NCBI RefSeq assembly: GCF_003121295.1
Contig: NZ_PHNC01000003.1
Span: forward strand, 104,026 to 168,025
Source: Streptomyces orinoci
GTDB lineage: Bacteria; Actinomycetota; Actinomycetes; Streptomycetales; Streptomycetaceae
DNA length: 64,000 nucleotides
Reading direction: 5' to 3'
The notes under the pieces are model-generated. The model worked only from the letters and a program-made list of their open reading frames with translations. It was not told the DNA's origin and searched no databases. This document shows positions 14,921-22,724 of the stretch, piece by piece. Both the position numbers and the translations under genes were made by a program. Numbering within the stretch: position 1 is the stretch's first letter; every line of letters begins with the position of its first letter.

Positions 14921-14974
14921 ATCGCTAGGGAGACTGGCGGAAAACGACCACCCCGAACAGGAGAGACCGCACCC

Positions 14975-15925
14975 ATGCACACCGAGGTGGACGCCCTGGT
15001 CGCCGCACTGGACATCGGCGGTACCAAGATCGCCGGAGCGCTGGTGGACGCGCGTGGCCGGCTGCTGGCCCGCGCCCGGCGGGCCACTCCGGCGCAGGGC
15101 GACGCGGCGGATGTGATGGACGCGGTGGCCGAGACACTGGCGGAGCTGGCCGGCTCCGCCCACTGGCCGCGGACCGTCGCCGTGGGCATCGGCAGCGCTG
15201 GCCCGGTGGACGCCGCCGCCGGCACCGTCTCCCCGGTCAATGTCCCTGCCTGGCGCGGCTTTCCGCTGGTCGCCGAGGTGGCCGCGCGGGCCGGCGGACG
15301 GCCGGTGACCCTGGTCGGCGACGGGGTGGCCATGGCCGCCGCCGAACACTGGCAGGGCGCAGCCCGCGGCCGGGCCAACGCCCTGGGCATGGTGGTCTCC
15401 ACCGGAGTGGGCGGAGGACTGGTACTGGACGGCCGGCTGCACCCCGGCCCCACCGGCAACGCGGGCCATATCGGCCACATCACGGTGGACCTGGACGGAG
15501 ATCCATGCCCCTGTGGTGGCCGGGGCTGTGTGGAGCGCATCGCCAGCGGTCCCAATATCGCCGCGCGGGCAAGGGAATCGGGCTGGCGCCCGGGGCCGGA
15601 CGGCGAGGTGAGCGCGGCGGCGGTGGCGGCGTCCGCCCGGGCCGGGGACGAGGCCGCGCTGGCCTCCTTCGCCCGGGCCGCCCAGGCGCTGGCGGCGGGG
15701 ATCGCCGCCACGGCGACCCTGGTGGAGATCGAGATCGCGGTGATCGGCGGCGGGGTGGCGGGCGCGGGCGAGGTGCTCTTCGGCCCGTTGCGCCAACGCC
15801 TCGCGGACTACGCCACGTTGTCCTTCACCGGCGGGGTGGAGATCGTCCCGGCCCGGCTGGGCTCGGACGCCGGCCTGGTGGGCGCGGCGGCAGCGGCGGC
15901 ACAGGCGTCGGGGTTGTGGGGGTAG
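14975..15925 (+). CDS. ROK family sugar kinase
   Basis: 316 residues. ATP-dependent hexose or N-acetylhexosamine kinase by family. Phosphate-1 motif ALDIGGTKIAGALVD is at residue 10. The catalytic Asp lies in LVGDGVAMAAAEHWQGAARG, and the ROK signature with the zinc site is seen as GHIGHITVDLDGDPCPCGGRGCVER (His plus CxCGxxGC). The adenosine region AVIGGGVAGAGEVLF is near the end. There is no N-terminal helix-turn-helix, so this is a kinase and not a ROK regulator. The ribosome site AACAGGAGAG precedes the ATG. Divergent from the LacI gene and sharing its operator. Substrate unknown. The 3' end overlaps the converging tautomerase frame by 118 bases. Confidence 0.92.
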   Translation: MHTEVDALVAALDIGGTKIAGALVDARGRLLARARRATPAQGDAADVMDAVAETLAELAGSAHWPRTVAVGIGSAGPVDAAAGTVSPVNVPAWRGFPLVAEVAARAGGRPVTLVGDGVAMAAAEHWQGAARGRANALGMVVSTGVGGGLVLDGRLHPGPTGNAGHIGHITVDLDGDPCPCGGRGCVERIASGPNIAARARESGWRPGPDGEVSAAAVAASARAGDEAALASFARAAQALAAGIAATATLVEIEIAVIGGGVAGAGEVLFGPLRQRLADYATLSFTGGVEIVPARLGSDAGLVGAAAAAAQASGLWG

Positions 15926-16293
15926 CGGGTCACCGTGTGGGCCCGCTGGCCCCGCAGCCGGTAGGACAGCGCCAGGTCGCGCACCTCCACCGAGCGCACC
16001 GGGCCCCCGTCCGGCTCATCGGGCAGATAGGCGTCGAGCAGCGCCAGCACCGCCTCGGACAGCCGGGCCTTCCGGCCGTCCGGACGCCCCCGCAGCAGAC
16101 CGATGTCCACATGGACGAAGGCGGCCTCTTCCCGGCCGCCGACAAAGGTCTCGGCCGCGGGCCGGAAGAAGATCTTGCAGACGCCGGGTGAGTCAACCGC
16201 CCCGACCACCAGCGGGTGCAGCTCCTCCGCGAAGGCGCGGCGGTCGAAGACCGCGTCCAGCTGGACGGAGTAGTCGACGGTGATGTGTGGCAT
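15808..16293 (-). CDS. 5-carboxymethyl-2-hydroxymuconate delta-isomerase-like tautomerase
   Basis: 161 residues; the family core is about 125. The N-terminus MPHITVDYSVQLD supplies the catalytic Pro-1 of the tautomerase superfamily once Met is removed. KIFFRPAAETFVGG, FVHVDIGLLRGRPDGRKARLSEAVLALLDAYLP and the closing EVRDLALSYRLR fit the isomerase of homoprotocatechuate breakdown. The C-terminal 40 residues, low in complexity and rich in Ala/Pro, run antisense over the 3' end of the ROK kinase. They are probably a read-through tail after loss of an earlier stop. No other homoprotocatechuate genes are nearby, so the physiological substrate may differ. Confidence 0.82.
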   Translation of the reverse strand: MPHITVDYSVQLDAVFDRRAFAEELHPLVVGAVDSPGVCKIFFRPAAETFVGGREEAAFVHVDIGLLRGRPDGRKARLSEAVLALLDAYLPDEPDGGPVRSVEVRDLALSYRLRGQRAHTVTRYPHNPDACAAAAAAPTRPASEPSRAGTISTPPVKDNVA

Positions 16294-16488
16294 GGACGCT
16301 CCGGCTACCGATGGGCAATGCAACCATTTTTGCCGATGGGCGGGGAAGGCGAGCAGCCGGGGCCCCTTCGCCGGCCTGCCCCTGGTTTCGCAGGCCGTGG
16401 CAGGTGGGGCGCCATGCCGCTGGCAGGTACTTCCGTGGCAAGGTGTTCCGGGCAACTTTTGGGGCGCCTTGCGGAGAAGGGGGGAACC

Positions 16489-17526
16489 GTGATCGTCTGG
16501 CTGAACGGTCCATTCGGTGGCGGAAAGACCAGCACGGCAAGGGAGTTGACCGCTCTCATCCCGGACAGCCATATCTACGATCCCGAGGTCACCGGCGGGG
16601 CGCTGCGCCATCTGTTGCCGCCGGAGCGGATGGCGGGGGTGGGCGACTATCAGGACCTGCCGATCTGGCGGCGGCTGGTGGCGGACACCGCGGCGGCCAT
16701 GCTGGCCGAATTGGGCGGGACACAGATCGTGCCCATGAGTCTGCTGCGGCAGGAGTACCGGGACGAGATCTTCGGAGCACTCGCGGCTCGCCGGATACGG
16801 GTGAGCCATGTGCTGTTGACCTCTGAGGAAACGATACTGCGGGCGCGGATAGAGCAGCGGGTGGAGGTGGCCGGCGACCCGGTGGCCAGTGAGCGCTGCC
16901 GACAGTGGGCGCGCGAGCACATCGCCCCCTACCGGCAGGCCCTGGACTGGCTGCGGCAGGACGCCTTCGCCGTGGACACCAGCCGGCTCACCCCCCGCCA
17001 GGTCGCCGAGCGGGTGGCGGAGGCGGTGCGCGACGGGAGCGCCGCCGCCTGCCCCATCGTCCAGACCCCGGAACCCAGGGCCGAGACCCTCGCCGCCGGG
17101 GTACTGCTCTTCGACGAGGAGGACCGGGTGCTGCTGGTGGACCCCACCTACAAGCCCGGCTGGGAGTTCCCGGGCGGAGTGGTGGAACCGGGCGAGGCCC
17201 CGGCCCGGGCCGGAATGCGTGAGGTGGCCGAGGAGACCGGCATCGAACTCACCGAGGTCCCAAGGCTGTTGGTGGTCGACTGGGAGCCGCCCAGGCCGCC
17301 CGGCTTCGGCGGGCTGCGCCTGCTCTTCGACGGCGGGAAGCTGACCCAGGCCGAGGCCCGCCGGCTGCTGCTGCCCGGTGCGGAACTGCGCGGCTGGCGC
17401 TTCGCCACCGAGGAGGAGGCGGCCACCCTGCTGCCGCCGGTCCGGCTGAACCGGCTGCGCTGGGCCCTGCGGGCCCGGGAACGGGGACGTCCGCTCAATC
17501 TTGAGGCGGGCGTCCCCGTCGGCTGA
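16489..17526 (+). CDS. P-loop kinase-like NTPase fused to a Nudix hydrolase domain
   Basis: 345 residues from GTG 16489 (AGAAGGGGGG ribosome site). Residues 1-185 form a small P-loop domain: Walker A GPFGGGKTS at residue 6-14, then a nucleoside-kinase-like layout (PDSHIYDPE, DLPIWRRLVADTAAAML, VSHVLLTSEETILRARIEQR). This resembles ATP-binding proteins related to tunicamycin/chloramphenicol kinases. Residues 200-330 are a Nudix domain with an intact box, GVVEPGEAPARAGMREVAEETGI (given here split: GGVVEPGE, then REVAEETGI). The fusion suggests that a phosphorylated compound is made and a linked diphosphate removed by one polypeptide; inference. Divergent from the tautomerase gene. Confidence 0.85.
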   Translation: MIVWLNGPFGGGKTSTARELTALIPDSHIYDPEVTGGALRHLLPPERMAGVGDYQDLPIWRRLVADTAAAMLAELGGTQIVPMSLLRQEYRDEIFGALAARRIRVSHVLLTSEETILRARIEQRVEVAGDPVASERCRQWAREHIAPYRQALDWLRQDAFAVDTSRLTPRQVAERVAEAVRDGSAAACPIVQTPEPRAETLAAGVLLFDEEDRVLLVDPTYKPGWEFPGGVVEPGEAPARAGMREVAEETGIELTEVPRLLVVDWEPPRPPGFGGLRLLFDGGKLTQAEARRLLLPGAELRGWRFATEEEAATLLPPVRLNRLRWALRARERGRPLNLEAGVPVG

Positions 17527-17540
17527 CCGGTGGGCCCGGC

Positions 17541-18926
17541 TCAGCCCCGCTTGCCCGCATAGTCCAGCAGGAACAGGGCCTCGGCGAGCGAGAGCCGCTC
17601 CAGTTCCCGCGGGGAGACGCTCTCGTTGACCGCGTGGATCTGGGCCTCCGGCTCGCTGAGGCCGATCAGCAGGATCTCCGCCTCGGGGTAGAGCCCGGCA
17701 AGGGTGTTGCACAGCGGGATGGAGCCGCCGACCCCGGCGATCTGCATCTCCTGGCCGTCATAGGCGGTGCTCAGCGCGGCCGCCATCGATGCATAGGCGG
17801 GGCTGGAGGTGTCGGCGCGGAACGGCTGCCCCTGGCCGACCTGCTTGGTGGCCACCCGGGCACCCCAGGGCGCCGCCGACTCCAGGTGCGCGCGCAGCAG
17901 CCGGGTGGCCTCGGCGGCGTCGATGCCCGGCGGCACCCGCAGGCTCACCAGGGCCCGGGCACTGGCGTGCACCGAGGGGGTGGCGCCGACGACCGGCGGG
18001 CAGTCGATGCCCAGCACCGTCACCGCCGGGCGGGCCCAGATCCGGTCGGCGACCGTGCCGGAACCGATCAGGCCGACGCCGTCAAGCACCTTGGCGTCCG
18101 CCCGGAAGTCGTCCTCCGGATACTGCAGTCCCTCCCAGCTTCCTTCCGAATCAAGGCCGTTGACGGTGGTGGAGCCGTCCTCGGCACGCAGCGAGTCCAG
18201 GATGCGGATCAGGGCGCCCAGGGCGTCCGGCGCGGCGCCGCCGAACATTCCGGAGTGCAGATTGCCCTCCAGGGTGTCCACCTGGACCTGCACCAGGGTC
18301 ATACCGCGCAGGGTGGCGGTGACGGTGGGCAGACCCAGCCGGAAGTTGCCCGCGTCGCCGATCACCACGGCGTCGGCGGCCAGCAGCTCGGGGTGCGCCT
18401 CGGCGTAGCGCTCCAGGCCGCCGGTGCCCTGCTCCTCGGAGCCCTCGACGATCACCTTGACGTTCACCGGCACTCCGCCGTGCGCCTTCAGCGCCCGCAG
18501 GGCCGTCAGATGCATGATCAGGCCGCCCTTGCAGTCGGCGGCCCCGCGCCCGAACCAACGGCCGTCCCGCTCGGTCAGCTCGAAGGGCGGCGAGATCCAG
18601 GCGGCCTCGTCCAGCGGCGGCTGCACGTCGTAGTGGGCGTAGAGGAGCACGGTCGGGGCGCCGGCCGGGCCGGGCAGCAGACCGTAGACCGACTGAGTGC
18701 CGTCCGGGGTGTCCAGCACCGCCACATCCGTGAAGCCCTCGGCGCGCAGCGCCTCGGCGACCCAGTTGGCCGCGGCCTCGCACTCACTGCGGGGGAACTG
18801 GGCCTCGTCCGCCACCGACTTGAAGGCGACCAGCTCCGCCAGCTCCGTCCTGGCCCGGGGCAGCAGCGAGGCCACGGTGGCCGCCAGCTCGGCGGAGGCC
18901 GGCTGCGGGGTGGGGGACGATTCCAT
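17541..18926 (-). CDS. M20 family dipeptidase
   Basis: 461 residues, normal for the M20 dinuclear-zinc dipeptidase/CNDP-like group. Metal ligands are visible in order: His in LLYAHYDVQPP, bridging Asp in GRGAADCKGG, Glu-Glu in IVEGSEEQGTGG, Asp in VVIGDAGNF, and His near the C-terminus in EAQIHAVNES. The lid/dimerisation domain lies between about residues 215 and 335 (TLEGNLHSGMFGGAAPD). Cytoplasmic. The ATG at 18926 is preceded by an AAGGAGCG ribosome site. It hydrolyses small dipeptides; the exact specificity is unknown. Ends 14 bases from the Nudix fusion gene, converging. Confidence 0.93.
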   Translation of the reverse strand: MESSPTPQPASAELAATVASLLPRARTELAELVAFKSVADEAQFPRSECEAAANWVAEALRAEGFTDVAVLDTPDGTQSVYGLLPGPAGAPTVLLYAHYDVQPPLDEAAWISPPFELTERDGRWFGRGAADCKGGLIMHLTALRALKAHGGVPVNVKVIVEGSEEQGTGGLERYAEAHPELLAADAVVIGDAGNFRLGLPTVTATLRGMTLVQVQVDTLEGNLHSGMFGGAAPDALGALIRILDSLRAEDGSTTVNGLDSEGSWEGLQYPEDDFRADAKVLDGVGLIGSGTVADRIWARPAVTVLGIDCPPVVGATPSVHASARALVSLRVPPGIDAAEATRLLRAHLESAAPWGARVATKQVGQGQPFRADTSSPAYASMAAALSTAYDGQEMQIAGVGGSIPLCNTLAGLYPEAEILLIGLSEPEAQIHAVNESVSPRELERLSLAEALFLLDYAGKRG

Positions 18927-19102
18927 AAAACGCTCCTTGGTGCGCGACTGAGCGATCCGTACATACGGCCGATTGCTCCTCCGATCCTGCCATGGACCCC
19001 CGAGCCCGCTCGCGGGGCTTCCCGCGGCCGGCGGGCCGGGGTGCGGGCCGTAGGATGCGGGCGGTAGCCGTAGCCGGTGATCGAGCGGGAGTAGAAGCAC
19101 AG

Positions 19103-20332
19103 GTGAGCAGCGACAACGCAGCCCAGGACGCGGGCCGGGGCGCCCCTTCGGACAGCGGGCCGGAGTGGGACGTCATCGTGGTGGGGGCGGGCCCGGCCGG
19201 AGCCTCGGCGGCCCATGCCGCGGCGGTCGCCGGACGCCGCGTCCTGTTGCTGGAGAAGTCGGAACTGCCGCGCTACAAGACCTGCGGCGGCGGGATCATC
19301 GGCCCCTCCCGCGACGCCCTGCCGCCCGGCTTCCAACTGCCCCTGCGGGACCGGGTACATGCTGTCACCTTCTCTCTCAATGGAAAGCTCACCCGCACCC
19401 GCCGCTCCAAGCGGATGCTCTTCGGACTGATCAACCGGCCGGAGTTCGACGCCGCCCTGGTGGAGTCGGCCAAGGGCGCCGGCGCCGAGGTGCGCACCGG
19501 GGTGACGGTCTCCCGGGTCGAGCAGCACGGACCCGAGGTGCCCGACCGCCGCACCGTGGCCGTGGTGCTCGGTGACGGCACCGCCCTGCATGCCCGCGCC
19601 GTGGTCGGCGCCGATGGCAGCGCCGGGCGGATAGGCGCCCATGTCGGGGTCAAGCTGGAGCAGGTCGATCTCGGCCTGGAGGCGGAGATCCCGGTGCCGG
19701 CCACCGTCGCCGAGGACTGGGCGGGACGGGTGCACATCGACTGGGGCCCGCTGCCGGGCAGTTACGGCTGGGTCTTTCCCAAGGGCGACACCCTGACGGT
19801 AGGAGTGATCTCCGCACGCGGGGAGGGCGCGGAAACCAAGCGGTATCTGGAGGACTTCATCGCCCGGCTGGGGCTGTCGGGCTTCGAACCGGCCATCTCC
19901 TCGGGCCACTTGACCCGCTGCCGGGCCGCCGACTCCCCGCTGTCCCGAGGCCGGGTGATCGTCTGCGGTGACGCCGCCGGACTGCTGGAGCCCTGGACCC
20001 GGGAGGGGATCTCCTACGCACTGCGCTCGGGACGGCTGGCGGGGGAGTGGGCGGTGCGCATCGCCGAGGCCCAGGACGCCGTGGACGCCCGGCGCCAGGC
20101 CCTCAACTACGCCTTCGCCATCAAGGCCGGCCTGGGAGTGGAGATGGGCGTCGGACGGCGGGTGCTGGCCCTGTTCGAGCGCCGCCCCGGCCTCTTCCAC
20201 GCCGCGGTCACCGGCTTCGGCCCGGCCTGGCGGGCCTTTGCCGAGATCACCCAGGGCAAGACCTCCCTGGCCGAGATCGTCCGTACCCACCCGGTGGCCC
20301 GGCGCGCCCTCTCGGCGATGGACCGCCGCTGA
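19103..20332 (+). CDS. Geranylgeranyl reductase family FAD-dependent oxidoreductase
   Basis: 409 residues from GTG 19103 (GGGAG upstream); the in-frame ATG 18992 is upstream of any ribosome site and overlaps the promoter area. FAD-binding Rossmann motif VVGAGPAGASAAHAAA is near residue 25, the family block YKTCGGGIIGPS at about 60, VVGADGSAGRIG at about 170 and VICGDAAGLLEPWTREGI at about 290. Members reduce prenyl double bonds, as in archaeal lipids, chlorophyll side chains and menaquinone. In actinomycetes they are candidates for partial saturation of menaquinone isoprenoids. No isoprenoid genes are adjacent. Divergent from the M20 gene. Confidence 0.9.
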   Translation: MSSDNAAQDAGRGAPSDSGPEWDVIVVGAGPAGASAAHAAAVAGRRVLLLEKSELPRYKTCGGGIIGPSRDALPPGFQLPLRDRVHAVTFSLNGKLTRTRRSKRMLFGLINRPEFDAALVESAKGAGAEVRTGVTVSRVEQHGPEVPDRRTVAVVLGDGTALHARAVVGADGSAGRIGAHVGVKLEQVDLGLEAEIPVPATVAEDWAGRVHIDWGPLPGSYGWVFPKGDTLTVGVISARGEGAETKRYLEDFIARLGLSGFEPAISSGHLTRCRAADSPLSRGRVIVCGDAAGLLEPWTREGISYALRSGRLAGEWAVRIAEAQDAVDARRQALNYAFAIKAGLGVEMGVGRRVLALFERRPGLFHAAVTGFGPAWRAFAEITQGKTSLAEIVRTHPVARRALSAMDRR

Positions 20333-20438
20333 TCCGCCGCCTCATCCCGCCTCCCTCGCCATCCGCCGTGCTCCCTGCCCGCCCCTGAGCGGGCCGGGTG
20401 GCGCGGCGGAACCGCTCCGCCCCTGCCGAGCCCCTCGC

Positions 20439-20882
20439 TCAGGCGGCATCGGATATCCGGAAGACCGGGTGCCGGGAGGCGATCCTCAGCAGCTCCGCAT
20501 CGCCGGACCTGGCATCGACCCCATCGAAGAACCGCCCCACCTGGCGACCCCAGCGCTCCAGATAGGCCCGCAGCACCGCGGGCTTCTCCTCGTCCGGCAG
20601 CTCGGTGGCAGTGAACCGGCGCACCGTTGAGCCCACTTGGAGCCTGCCCTCTCCGGCCGCTCGCATATTGCGCACCCACTGCCCCTCGCCGCGGGCGGAG
20701 ACCAGATAGTGGCCGCCACCGAACTCCAGCGGATTGACCGGCAGTTGCCGCCACTCCCCGCTGACCCGGCCCCGGACCGACAACTCCGCCGCGCCCGCCA
20801 GGCTCACCCCGTGCCGGGCCAGCCGGCCGACCACCGCCCCGGCGAGTCGGTCGGCGAAGCCGGGCTTGATGTAGTGCGCCAT
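20439..20882 (-). CDS. Nitroreductase/F420-dependent (DDN-type) oxidoreductase
   Basis: 147 residues with the split-barrel pattern of deazaflavin-dependent (F420) nitroreductases: GRVSGEWRQLPVNPLEFGGGHYLVSARGEGQWVRNMRAAGEGRLQ (seen as the blocks GEWRQLPVNPLEF, GHYLVSARG and QWVRNMRAAGEG), then the C-terminal RHPVFRISD. Members use reduced F420 to reduce quinones or nitro compounds. The ATG at 20882 begins MAHYIKPGF. It is divergent from a TetR regulator with two matching operator palindromes between them, so it is very probably the regulator's target. Confidence 0.9.
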   Translation of the reverse strand: MAHYIKPGFADRLAGAVVGRLARHGVSLAGAAELSVRGRVSGEWRQLPVNPLEFGGGHYLVSARGEGQWVRNMRAAGEGRLQVGSTVRRFTATELPDEEKPAVLRAYLERWGRQVGRFFDGVDARSGDAELLRIASRHPVFRISDAA

Positions 20883-20902
20883 GAGGATCCCCCAAGCTTT
20901 GA

Positions 20903-20917
20903 GAGAGCGGTGCTCTC
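20903..20917. promoter_or_regulatory. TetR operator copy 1
   Basis: GAGAGC-GGT-GCTCTC, perfect 6-bp arms, 21 bases upstream of the nitroreductase start. It is the same sequence, inverted, as the copy at 20955. Confidence 0.78.
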
Positions 20918-20954
20918 GACTGAGATCAGTGTGCACGGTCCGCTGCTCTCGCGC

Positions 20955-20969
20955 AAGAGCACCGCTCTC
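20955..20969. promoter_or_regulatory. TetR operator copy 2
   Basis: AAGAGC-ACC-GCTCTC, the reverse complement of copy 1 except for one end base, 41 bases upstream of the tetR start. An overlapping alternative pairing (TGCTCT 20944-20949 with AGAGCA 20956-20961) gives a possible third site. Confidence 0.75.
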
Positions 20970-21009
20970 GTTGTTGTGCATTGCTCCGCGCACTGGCAGA
21001 CTTGACGCC

Positions 21010-21732
21010 ATGAGCGCCATCAGAGGAGCCAGGGAACGTGCCCGGGACGAGATCGTCGCGGCCATCAAGGAGGAAGCGCGCCGGCAGCTTGCGCGGGACG
21101 GGGCGGCCAAGCTGTCGCTGCGGGCCGTCGCCCGTGAGCTGGGCATGGTCTCCTCCGCGCTCTACCGCTATTTCCCCAGCCGTGACGAATTGCTGACCGC
21201 CCTGATCGTGGACGCCTATGACGCGGTGGGCGCCCGTGCCGAGGCGGCGCTGGCGGCCGCCGATCCGGCCGATCCGGCGGCCCGCTGGTCGGCGGTGTGC
21301 GGGGCGGTGCGCGAGTGGGCGCTGGCGCACCCCCATGAGTACGCGTTGATCTATGGCTCCCCGGTGCCCGGCTACCAGGCCCCGGAGGCCACCATCGAGC
21401 CGGCCGGCCGGGTGGCGCTGGCCCTGGTGGCCATCGCCCGGGACGCGCACGCCGCCGGCCGGCTCAAGGAGTTGCAGGTGCCGCCGGCGCCCCCGGTGGT
21501 CTGCACCGATCTGGAGCGGCTGACCGCCGAATACGCCCTGGGCCTGCCCGCCCCCGTGGCGGCCGCGCTGGTCGCCTCCTGGGCGCAGCTCTTCGGCTTG
21601 ATCGGCTTTGAGCTCTTCGGCCAGTTCAACAATGTGGTGGAGGCCCGGGATGCCTTCTTCGCCCACTCGGTGCGGGGGCTGGCACACCAGATAGGGATCA
21701 CCGACCCGGAGTCCGCGCCGGCCGGTTCCTGA
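21010..21732 (+). CDS. TetR/AcrR family transcriptional regulator
   Basis: 240 residues. N-terminal helix-turn-helix: AKLSLRAVARELGMVSSALYRYFPSRDELLTALI, a textbook TetR DNA-binding domain. The C-terminal ligand domain includes REWALAHPHEYALIYGSPVPGY, common in actinomycete TetR proteins of the C_33 type. The ATG at 21010 is chosen; the frame remains open upstream to 20881 but that part covers the operators. It probably represses itself and the divergent F420-type nitroreductase in response to a small molecule. Confidence 0.94.
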   Translation: MSAIRGARERARDEIVAAIKEEARRQLARDGAAKLSLRAVARELGMVSSALYRYFPSRDELLTALIVDAYDAVGARAEAALAAADPADPAARWSAVCGAVREWALAHPHEYALIYGSPVPGYQAPEATIEPAGRVALALVAIARDAHAAGRLKELQVPPAPPVVCTDLERLTAEYALGLPAPVAAALVASWAQLFGLIGFELFGQFNNVVEARDAFFAHSVRGLAHQIGITDPESAPAGS

Positions 21733-21795
21733 GCCATGGGTGTCCACCGGGGGCCGGCGGTGCCGGGCGCCAGGGCGGCGGCCGCGGCGGGCGGC

Positions 21796-22683
21796 TCAGA
21801 ACAGCGGCTCGGGCCCGGCCTGTTCGGGGGCGCGCACCGTGGCGGTCGTCGGGGCGTCCGGCGCGGCGGCGGTCAGCGTCCAGCCCGCCAGCAGACGGAG
21901 ATCGATCAGCAGCAGCCGGCCGTCCGCCGTGTGCAGATGGAGATCCGGGCCGCAGACGGCCGCCACCCGTCCGGCCACCGTCTGCCCGGCGTCCAGCGTC
22001 ACCAGGGCGCCGCCGGAGGAGAGCCCTTCCAGATGGAAGGCGCTGTCATGGTGCACCGCGTGGAACGGCCGCACGGCCAGCGAATCCGGCAACTGCGGAA
22101 GCGCACAGGCTCGTTGGTGCAGGGCGGCCAGCTGCTCGGTGCGCAGCCGCCGGCCGGGCAGCGGATGACGGGCGGCCCGCTTGGCGGCATAAGGGAAGCG
22201 GTCCGGCACGTCCAGTGCCGCACCCAGCACCGCCTCGGCCCGGCGGGCGGCCATCAGAGGTCCCCGGCCGAGCAAGGCATAGGAAAGCGCGGCCTGTTCG
22301 AGCAGCCGGGCGCCCTCCCGTTCGGCGGCGGTGATGCCCACCTTGACCAAGCCGGGCCCGAACCAGGCGAGATAGACGTCATAGGGCCGTGGATCGTCGG
22401 CCATGGTGTCGGCGGCCACCGAGCGCGAACGGTCCAGCCGGGCACAGTCGGCGCACTGCGCCGAGACGGCCGTGACGGGCACTTCCGCCTTCACCGGGCA
22501 GGGGGTGTGCCGGCCGCCGCGGCGCACTCCGGTGCAGTGCCGCCGGCCGACGGTGGTGAAGCCCACCGGCCGTCCCGCCGGCAGGGGAGAGAGGCGCTCC
22601 CCGCCGTCCGGGCCGAGCCACACCAGCGCAGGACCCTCCAGCAGCCAGCGCACCCCGGCGCACTGCCAGTCATGCCGTGTCAT
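21796..22683 (-). CDS. DUF2797 family protein
   Basis: 295 residues. It shows the DUF2797 layout: N-terminal module with RHCTGVRRGGRHTPCPVKAEV, followed by a second Cys pair CADCARLDRSR (a likely four-cysteine metal site) and the GIY-YIG-like strand-helix PYDVYLAWFGPGLVKVGITAAEREGARLLEQAA. The last resembles endonuclease and tRNA-modifying GIY-YIG folds. Function is not established. The start ATG 22683 gives MTRHDWQCAG. Same orientation as the MFS gene 41 bases upstream. Confidence 0.85.
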   Translation of the reverse strand: MTRHDWQCAGVRWLLEGPALVWLGPDGGERLSPLPAGRPVGFTTVGRRHCTGVRRGGRHTPCPVKAEVPVTAVSAQCADCARLDRSRSVAADTMADDPRPYDVYLAWFGPGLVKVGITAAEREGARLLEQAALSYALLGRGPLMAARRAEAVLGAALDVPDRFPYAAKRAARHPLPGRRLRTEQLAALHQRACALPQLPDSLAVRPFHAVHHDSAFHLEGLSSGGALVTLDAGQTVAGRVAAVCGPDLHLHTADGRLLLIDLRLLAGWTLTAAAPDAPTTATVRAPEQAGPEPLF

Positions 22684-22724
22684 ATCGACTCCCGTGCCCG
22701 ATACCGAGTCCCCTGCCCCGGGTC

